Below, piece by piece: positions 19,718-25,723 of a stretch of 64,000 bases of DNA. The translations under genes and the position numbers were made by a program. A model generated the notes under the pieces. The model was given only the letters and a program-made list of their open reading frames with translations, had not been told where the DNA came from and searched no databases. Within the stretch, counting starts at the first letter, position 1, and the number at the start of each line of letters is the position of its first letter. This stretch comes from Phycisphaerae bacterium (lineage in GTDB: Bacteria > Planctomycetota > Phycisphaerae > UBA1845): the NCBI GenBank assembly GCA_029260215.1, contig JAJDDQ010000076.1, positions 42,455-106,454 of the forward strand, given 5' to 3'.

Positions 19718-20434
19718 TTAACCCAGCCGATACAGAAACCCCGGAATAAAATACTCGCGCCCATTCAATACCGTCCCCAACAACTTGGCACCGTCGTAGT
19801 GTTGCAGTTCCTGCTTCGCCCTCTGCAGAACTTCACGACGTGTTCGATGCGCCGCAACCACCATCACCAACCCATCCCCAGCCGCCGACGCACGTGCAGC
19901 CGCAGTCGAAGTCAGAATCGGCGGCATATCCAGAAAAACAACTTCTGCCCGCTCGCGCAACTTCGGCATTAACAGCGGCCAATCAACGTTGGACAGCTCG
20001 GTGTCCTTGAAGTTTCCGGCGGGAACGACCGACAGCCCCTTCACATCGGAGGTGTGAACGACTTCCCCAATAGCCTCCCCCGCCGCGAGTTCCGCCAACC
20101 CCGGCCTGCCCGTCAACCCCACCATTTTGGTCAGGCTCATTTCCGGACTTGCATCCACAAGCAATATGCGACTGCGAATGCGCACGGTCACCAGAGCAAG
20201 CTTCAACAATACTGTCGTCGTTCCCTCCCCGTTCGTACTGGAAGCGAAACCAGCCGCAATGCTGTCATTCCCATCCAATTCCAGAAACAGACGATCGCGT
20301 ATAACCAGCAGGTCACCCGTCATCTGCTCAGGAATTACGAATGGAAAGCGGCCGAGGCTGCTGGCCTTCAATCGCTTGGTGGCAGGTTTCGCCAGCCCCT
20401 GCGCCTTGGCGGCGGAATCGTTGGAATCACTCAT
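19718..20434 (-). CDS. CpsD/CapB-like exopolysaccharide ATPase with altered Walker A
   Basis: Start at ATG 20434; the track begins at a TTG three codons earlier. It aligns by pattern to the tyrosine autokinase (BY-kinase) ATPase domain partnered with Wzz proteins: MTGDLLVIRDRLF, ASSTNGEGTTT (residues 64-74), ILLVDASPE (Walker A', D94), and VVFLDMPPILTSTAAARASAAGDGLVMVV (Walker B). The P-loop lysine expected in GEGKT/ST is threonine (T72). The tyrosine-rich C-terminal cluster of true kinases is absent; only two tyrosines lie near the end. It may be an ATPase-dead regulatory partner of the adjacent chain-length protein. Confidence 0.85.
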   Translation of the reverse strand: MSDSNDSAAKAQGLAKPATKRLKASSLGRFPFVIPEQMTGDLLVIRDRLFLELDGNDSIAAGFASSTNGEGTTTVLLKLALVTVRIRSRILLVDASPEMSLTKMVGLTGRPGLAELAAGEAIGEVVHTSDVKGLSVVPAGNFKDTELSNVDWPLLMPKLRERAEVVFLDMPPILTSTAAARASAAGDGLVMVVAAHRTRREVLQRAKQELQHYDGAKLLGTVLNGREYFIPGFLYRLG

Positions 20435-20472
20435 GGTGTTCAAATGTCAAAGCCCGCGCTCGGTTGGACATA

Positions 20473-22044
20473 TCACGTGCATCTTTGCAAGACGCCGAGA
20501 ACCGGACTGTCCAAATGCTCCTTCAGTTGCATCTCGTTTCCAACCGTCTCGTCATTCAATTCCACAGCGAACGACCAACAGATGCTCAGGAGCATCGCAC
20601 CCGCGGCGCTCAGCAAAATATAAAGCCACTTACGCGGCTTGATGGGCGACAGTGGCATGCCCGCCGACTCAATAACACCCAGGTTGGCCAACCGATTCCG
20701 CTGACGGTCCTCGCCCACACGCGCAATCTCCGCATTGCGAAGACACCGCTCGTACATCGTGGTCCGCGATTTTAGCTGCCGCTCAAGCTCATCAACGCGA
20801 TACGTACGCTCGTTGAGCGCTCGCAGATCCACCCCAAACGCGGCAATCTGATTCTTAATCACTTCGCCCTCAGCCACCAACGCAGCACGCTCGGACGCCA
20901 GGTTGCTCAGACTCTGCCGCAAAGCCTGATGCACCGTATTCACACCCTCGACACGCTTGCCCTCAAGCCGAGGGTCGAGCCGATCCACCAGATCACGCGC
21001 TCCGCCGAGCGCCCGATCCATGTCTTTCATAGTCCGGCCAGCCTCGGAAAACTTCGTCGCCGTTTCGCTCCGCTGCAAGTCCAACTCCGCCGCTTTCATG
21101 GACACGCTCTGCCACACCGGATTCGCGACGGTTTCCTGCGACAATGTGATCATCGCCGGTTCCGAAACCAACTGAGCCTCCAAAGCAGCGATTCCCGCAT
21201 CCGAAGCAAAACGACGCGCCTCGATCTGGTTCAACCGAGCCTTGGCGCTAAGCTGATGCTGAACCAACAACGCCTTGCGAGAATCGGCTCCGATAAGATT
21301 GAGGCTGCTCCTGGCCTCCGCCATCTCCTTTTCGAGATTCTCCACAGCCGACCTGGCGACCTCCGCCTGCTCCACATAGAACGACAAATTACCCGTCGGA
21401 CGCAGTTTTTCGATGTGCCAACTGATCGCATGCTCGCACAGAGACCTCGCGAAAGCAGCGGCCAACGCAGGATCGCTGCATCGAAATCCAACCCGCACAA
21501 CATCGCTCTCGGGAATCTGCTCCACAACCAGCGCAGCCGACACGTCCGATATAAGCGCCTCATGCTTTCGCACCGCGATTTCTTCCGCCGTAGGCCTGGT
21601 CGCAAGCCCGACGAAATACTTCACCTCCTGGACGGCCGACCTCATCGCCCCCCGCACGCTCTTGTACGCAGCCCGCACGTGACGGCGGTAGCCCAGAACG
21701 CGATCGAAACGCTTCCGCGTGAGGTCCATGTCGTCCATGACCTGGATGACCAGATCCCGACTCTTGATAATCGCGATCTCAGTGTTGATAACGTCGGCTT
21801 GGCTTAGCTGGCGAAAGATGGGCGAAGACTGACGCGCATCCTGCGAAAGAGACAGCTCCTCAACATCGGGCAGCGTCCGCCGGACCAGCACCTTGTTGGC
21901 CGCCTCGAAGGTCGGCGGCATCAGGTACACCACGACCGTACAGATTATTGTCGCCGCGATGGTGACCGTCAGAATGGGCCGTCCACGCCGGAACAAGACC
22001 CTCAGCACGTCACGCACGCTGACGAAAGACTCTCCGTTCGTCAC
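20473..22044 (-). CDS. Wzz/GumC-type chain-length determinant and export protein
   Basis: GTG start at 22044 after GGGAAG. Residues ~5-45 are the N-terminal Wzz segment with a membrane helix (ILTVTIAATIICTVVVYLMPPTFEA). Long coiled-coil stretches follow (roughly 210-450, rich in A, E, R and Q), and a second helix near the end (KWLYILLSAAGAMLLSICWSFAVEL) after SPIKPRKW, the PxxPxxP-like signature region. The C-terminus is cytoplasmic and short. It is the first gene of the polysaccharide operon and should pair with the CpsD-like protein and the Wza-like lipoprotein to control length and export. Confidence 0.92.
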   Translation of the reverse strand: MTNGESFVSVRDVLRVLFRRGRPILTVTIAATIICTVVVYLMPPTFEAANKVLVRRTLPDVEELSLSQDARQSSPIFRQLSQADVINTEIAIIKSRDLVIQVMDDMDLTRKRFDRVLGYRRHVRAAYKSVRGAMRSAVQEVKYFVGLATRPTAEEIAVRKHEALISDVSAALVVEQIPESDVVRVGFRCSDPALAAAFARSLCEHAISWHIEKLRPTGNLSFYVEQAEVARSAVENLEKEMAEARSSLNLIGADSRKALLVQHQLSAKARLNQIEARRFASDAGIAALEAQLVSEPAMITLSQETVANPVWQSVSMKAAELDLQRSETATKFSEAGRTMKDMDRALGGARDLVDRLDPRLEGKRVEGVNTVHQALRQSLSNLASERAALVAEGEVIKNQIAAFGVDLRALNERTYRVDELERQLKSRTTMYERCLRNAEIARVGEDRQRNRLANLGVIESAGMPLSPIKPRKWLYILLSAAGAMLLSICWSFAVELNDETVGNEMQLKEHLDSPVLGVLQRCT

Positions 22045-22132
22045 TCGTTCTTCCCTGGATTGATCGCGGGCCCCGGGTCACGAGTGTCGCAGCCCGGATT
22101 GCGCCACTCCCACGCCATGATGACAGTATCGG

Positions 22133-22161
22133 AATCTACCACGGCCCAGTTTGAGCGCCAA
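22133..22161 (-). promoter_or_regulatory. Candidate sigma-70-type promoter of the polysaccharide operon
   Basis: Read on the minus strand, TTGGCG and TAGATT are separated by 17 bases, each matching four of six consensus positions. This would start transcription about 80 bases before the GTG of the chain-length gene, in the only sizeable gap upstream of the operon. Planctomycete promoter consensus is poorly known, so this is weak evidence. Confidence 0.28.
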
Positions 22162-22277
22162 GCGCAAGGCCAAATGAGCCGCACCGGCATGCGGGTCTTT
22201 TATCAGACCATACGCGGTAGAACGCACGACCAATCCGGACCCGGACCGACGTTGAAGCCACCGAAAAAAGCCTGAAC

Positions 22278-23369
22278 CTACGGCGCTTTTGCCCGACTCA
22301 GATCGTTGGCCTGACGCAGCGTCTGCAGCTCATCGGGCTGATCGTAGAGTTCCGGATGAAGAAAAGTGCCACGCTCCGCATCGGGTTTTTCTTCCTCAAC
22401 GATGATTCGGTTCTCGTTGGCCCACGGATCGCTGCGAACGCCCGTAACCTGCCAAGAGACTTTGACGTTGGGCTTGTCCGTCCGAATCAGGAAACGGTTG
22501 CCGCGAACCTCACGGGCGATAATAGCCTGCGCAAATTGCCCAATCACCGTAAGCTGATAGCGCACGTCCGAATTAAGCGTGTCAAAATAATCCGGGAGCG
22601 TTACCCAAGCAGTGCCCCGCCGACCGGTCGTGACGTTCCCGTTGTAAACATTCATCATGTCCGGGCTTTCGACGAACGAATGCGAGAGGTATCTGTTCGC
22701 AGGGTCCAGCGGGTGATCGATTTTGAAGGACCCGCCTGATTTGATAAGCGTACCAGCCACAAGCACATCGCCCAGAAACGCACCCGCGAAACCGCCGGGG
22801 TTGGCGACTCCGAGAATTCCCATTCCGGTTTCCGAGACTCCCGCGACAGCGAAACCCTGCGGCTCGATACCAACTATTGAGCCCGCCACATGCAGTTTGA
22901 TACCGGGAGCCGACGTTCCAATCCCGACATTTCCGTTATTCGTCGCGAAAATATCCTCGCCTGAAACCGCCCAAGGGCCGTCGATCGGGGCGGCAGCGAC
23001 GGTAATCGTACCGATCATGCCCACACCCACATGCGGCATGCAATAGTACGGATACGCGTTATTGGCCCGCGGGTTGGCATCCAGAAACGTCTGGTCAAAA
23101 ATAACCTCAAACGTCGTGCCGACCACCGGAGTCGGATTGCCCGAACTGAAAACCCCGTCATGAGTTCCGCTGACACCGCTCTCAACGTTGTGAAAACCGT
23201 CGTCCCACACCCACCGAACGGAATCGCCAACAGTGACTGTCAGGTCAGCAGGTGTAAATGCGACTCCGGCCAAGCTCACTTCGTGAATCGCGACTTCGCC
23301 CTCGGCAACCGGCGAATGCGCGCACACCGCACCTGCGACGACAAGTGCAACAATCATTCTCATAACCAT
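22278..23369 (-). CDS. Secreted cupredoxin-fibre fusion protein (copy A)
   Basis: ATG 23369 follows AAGGA by eight bases and gives a signal peptide ending near VAEGEVA. Residues ~28-130 form a plastocyanin/azurin-like domain: SLAGVAFTPADLTVTVGDSVRWVW, a histidine in GFHNVESG, and YYCMPHVGVGMIGTI, giving the His, Cys, His and Met type 1 copper ligands. Then comes a NNGNVGIGTSAPGIKLHVAG segment, typical of tail-fibre or trimeric adhesin stalk proteins, and a domain with KIDHPLDPANRYLSHSFVESPDMMNVYNGN found in many uncharacterised secreted proteins. Copy B lies immediately upstream in the same orientation. Function unknown; copper binding at the cell surface is an inference. Confidence 0.87.
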   Translation of the reverse strand: MVMRMIVALVVAGAVCAHSPVAEGEVAIHEVSLAGVAFTPADLTVTVGDSVRWVWDDGFHNVESGVSGTHDGVFSSGNPTPVVGTTFEVIFDQTFLDANPRANNAYPYYCMPHVGVGMIGTITVAAAPIDGPWAVSGEDIFATNNGNVGIGTSAPGIKLHVAGSIVGIEPQGFAVAGVSETGMGILGVANPGGFAGAFLGDVLVAGTLIKSGGSFKIDHPLDPANRYLSHSFVESPDMMNVYNGNVTTGRRGTAWVTLPDYFDTLNSDVRYQLTVIGQFAQAIIAREVRGNRFLIRTDKPNVKVSWQVTGVRSDPWANENRIIVEEEKPDAERGTFLHPELYDQPDELQTLRQANDLSRAKAP

Positions 23370-23418
23370 TGACTATTTCCTTACAACACCATCCCCGTCT
23401 ACGACTCTGTTTGCCCCA

Positions 23419-24525
23419 TTAGCCCCCGTGGAGAGAAGGTTTCCTTGCAATCCCCTTCTCCTCTTCGAAATCATTCATGCGAAACATCCGTGATTCGTCC
23501 GACTTGTCGTATAATTCCGGATGCAGGTACTGCCCCCGGTTCTCGACATCCTTCATCTCTTCAACCGTAATCCTGTTGCTGTTCGCCCACGCATCCATTC
23601 GTATGCCGGTGACTTGCCACGACACAGCCACATTGGGCTTATCCGTACGGATGAGAAAACGGTTATTCTGAATTCGCTGCCCGACAATAGCCTGGGCAAA
23701 TTGCTCAATCACGGTCAATTGATACCGAAAGTCCCGATTAAGATCCCCGAAGTAGGTTGGCAATTCCACCCAGGCGTTCCCGCTTCTATCGGTCGTTATG
23801 TTGCCATTGTAGACATTCATCATGTCCGGGCTTTCGACGAACGAATGCGACAGGTACTTGTTGGCTGGATCAAGCGGATGATCGATCTTGAAAGAGCCGC
23901 CGGCTTTGGACAAGTTTCCCGTCACCACAACGTCCCCGACGAACGCGCCCGCAAGACCACCGCTGCCCGCAACGCCGATCACGCCAAGACCGGTTTCTGT
24001 AACACCCGCAATGGCGAAGTTCAGCGGCTCAAAAACAATGGCCGACCCAACAACTTCGAGCTTCTGTACCGGCGTTGCGGTTCCGATGCCAACGTTGCCT
24101 GTGTTGGTGTTGTAGATGTCAACGCCACTGGTCATCCACGGCTGCGGGTCTGTAACAACCGTAATCGTCCCGATCATGCCCACACCCACGTGAACAAAGC
24201 AGTAATACGGGTACGAATTGTTGGTCTGCGGGTTGGCATCAAGGAATGCTTGATCAAAAACCAACTCGAACGTTGTTCCTGCCGCAGCGGTTGGATCGCC
24301 CGATCTGAAAATGCCATCGTGCGTGCCCCCGACTCCGCTTTCTACATTGTGAAACCCGTCGATCCAAACCCATCGAACCGTGTCTCCCACAGTAACCGTC
24401 AGGTCCGGCGCAGAAAACGTGATTCCCGTCATCAATACCTGCAACGTATTCGCCCCTTGGGCAACAGACGCTTGCAACACGAAAGCCGACGCAACAACGC
24501 ACGAACCCAAAAATCGCCTATTCAT
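23419..24525 (-). CDS. Secreted cupredoxin-fibre fusion protein (copy B)
   Basis: Paralogue of the preceding entry with the same domain order. The second methionine of the track ORF is preferred because AAGGA lies about seven bases before it. It has a signal peptide (VVASAFVLQASVAQGA), a cupredoxin domain with DGFHNVESG and YYCFVHVGVGMIGTI, so all four type 1 copper ligand positions are kept although the residue after Cys differs, then NTGNVGIGTATPVQKLEVVG, and the KIDHPLDPANKYLSHSFVESPDMMNVYNGN domain. Identity to copy A is high in the C-terminal domain, indicating tandem duplication. The genes are about 50 bases apart and likely co-transcribed. Confidence 0.87.
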   Translation of the reverse strand: MNRRFLGSCVVASAFVLQASVAQGANTLQVLMTGITFSAPDLTVTVGDTVRWVWIDGFHNVESGVGGTHDGIFRSGDPTAAAGTTFELVFDQAFLDANPQTNNSYPYYCFVHVGVGMIGTITVVTDPQPWMTSGVDIYNTNTGNVGIGTATPVQKLEVVGSAIVFEPLNFAIAGVTETGLGVIGVAGSGGLAGAFVGDVVVTGNLSKAGGSFKIDHPLDPANKYLSHSFVESPDMMNVYNGNITTDRSGNAWVELPTYFGDLNRDFRYQLTVIEQFAQAIVGQRIQNNRFLIRTDKPNVAVSWQVTGIRMDAWANSNRITVEEMKDVENRGQYLHPELYDKSDESRMFRMNDFEEEKGIARKPSLHGG

Positions 24526-24578
24526 CAAAACATCCTTTTCCGTAAAAAAGCTGCCACTGATCTATCGCCAGCAACCCG

Positions 24579-25406
24579 TCACGGCGTGGCGCAACAGGAA
24601 CCCTGAACACCAAACGCCTGCACGCCGTCGAAAACACCATCGCGATCGCTGTCCTTGTCGAGCGGATCCATACTGTGCAGGTATTCGGCGATATTGAGCA
24701 GACCGTCGCCGTCGGTATCGTCGAACGAATCGATGCGCGTCGGATCCAACCCAACGCGAATTTCCCAATCATCGGGCATCAGGTCCGCATCCGCATCCGC
24801 GAACGGCGGCTCAGCCACAAACGCACGATCACTGCCGCCCGCCCCTGCAAACTCCGGGTTCGGACTGCACTGACAGACGTTGGCCTGCGCATCTTCGTAA
24901 AATGTCTGCCCAAACACACGCACCAGCATGTAGTAAACAAACGCCAGATTATTGCACTGCGTGGCGTCTTCAGTACCCGGTGCGAAATCATCTTCGCAAA
25001 CACTGAGCATCAAGAGCAGAAACAGAAAATCGCAGTTCAGTTGAGGCGTGCCGCAAATTCCGTAGCAAACATCATGGACGTTGCACGCCCCCTCAAAGCA
25101 GACCAGCCCGAACGGGCAATTGGCGATCGCCCCCAGGAAATCGACAGGCCCGCAACCATTGAACGACGGAGCACACGGGTTAGGCCCTTCCGCTGCATCG
25201 TTCCACAAGTCTTCTTCAACCACGTCAACAGTCAGGCCGGAATCAGCCACCCACTTCGCCAGCGGCGCATACGACACTTCGCCAGGCAAAAGCACCACGG
25301 GCTTGGATGCCCGTTTTTCATCACGACCACGATCGACGCCGTAACCACTCGACCCAAGCACCAGCACCGCACACGAAAATACACGCAAAATCCGTTCCGC
25401 CGTCAT
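24579..25406 (-). CDS. Secreted phospholipase A2-like protein (group XII-like) with Ca-binding C-terminal repeats
   Basis: ATG 25406 lies eight bases after AAGGAG. An N-terminal hydrophobic segment (VFSCAVLVLGSSGYG) suggests export. Residues ~100-135 read CFEGACNVHDVCYGICGTPQLNCDFLF, matching the phospholipase A2 catalytic pattern C-x2-H-D-x-C-Y with a His-Asp pair (H111, D112), and resembling vertebrate group XII enzymes more than typical bacterial ones. More cysteines follow (SVCEDDF, CQCSP). The C-terminus has three calcium-binding-like loops (DADADLMPDDWE, DDTDGDGLLNIAEY, DKDSDRDGVFDG) of the thrombospondin-3/dockerin type. Predicted activity is calcium-dependent phospholipid hydrolysis; the usual calcium loop before the His is not obvious. 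Confidence 0.82.
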   Translation of the reverse strand: MTAERILRVFSCAVLVLGSSGYGVDRGRDEKRASKPVVLLPGEVSYAPLAKWVADSGLTVDVVEEDLWNDAAEGPNPCAPSFNGCGPVDFLGAIANCPFGLVCFEGACNVHDVCYGICGTPQLNCDFLFLLLMLSVCEDDFAPGTEDATQCNNLAFVYYMLVRVFGQTFYEDAQANVCQCSPNPEFAGAGGSDRAFVAEPPFADADADLMPDDWEIRVGLDPTRIDSFDDTDGDGLLNIAEYLHSMDPLDKDSDRDGVFDGVQAFGVQGSCCATP

Positions 25407-25544
25407 CACATTCTCCTTAATCCGTTACGTCCGTAGTCAATCCACAGATTCCGAGGCCTCGCAACACCGCCCCATTCGTAACTCTTCATCCATGTGCAAT
25501 GCCAAGCCACGACCTGCCCTCGCCTTGCGACAGGAAACGATTTT

Positions 25545-25563
25545 CCCCCCTTGCAAAGGGGGG
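25545..25563. repeat. REP-like palindrome 1
   Basis: CCCCCCTTGCAAAGGGGGG can form an eight-base-pair stem around GCA. It is followed by GAAACAGGGGGG and, 57 bases on, by a second related hairpin. The pair resembles intergenic hairpin repeats seen in many GC-rich bacterial genomes. It lies downstream of a minus-strand gene and may act as transcript end or mRNA stabiliser. Confidence 0.6.
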
Positions 25564-25620
25564 AAACAGGGGGGTCTGGATCGGAGTATCGCTTCGGTTC
25601 AAAAAGAGATCCTCCCCCGG

Positions 25621-25641
25621 CCCCTCCTTCGCAAGGAGGGG
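25621..25641. repeat. REP-like palindrome 2
   Basis: CCCCTCCTTCGCAAGGAGGGG forms a nine-base-pair stem around CGC. It is related to palindrome 1 in layout (C-run, pyrimidine-purine core, G-run) and is followed by GAGAAAGAGGG, a partial copy of the flank of palindrome 1. Confidence 0.6.
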
Positions 25642-25723
25642 AGAAAGAGGGTTACTACCGCATCCACGATATCCAAATAGTGTTTGTCGCCATTCGACAT
25701 TGCACATTACTGAACTCTTACCC

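Larger units (their letters stand above)
25410..25723. other. Intergenic region with two GC-rich hairpins
   Basis: The 314 bases between the phospholipase-like gene and the end of the sugar-dehydrogenase gene hold two palindromes (listed separately) and no credible gene. ORFs crossing it, such as 25486..26013, repeat the hairpin sequence in translation and are not coding. Confidence 0.6.

Noticed and set aside
22060-22275. 71-residue plus-strand ORF upstream of the polysaccharide operon
   Set aside because: No ribosome-binding site or recognisable motif; it overlaps the expected operon promoter region.
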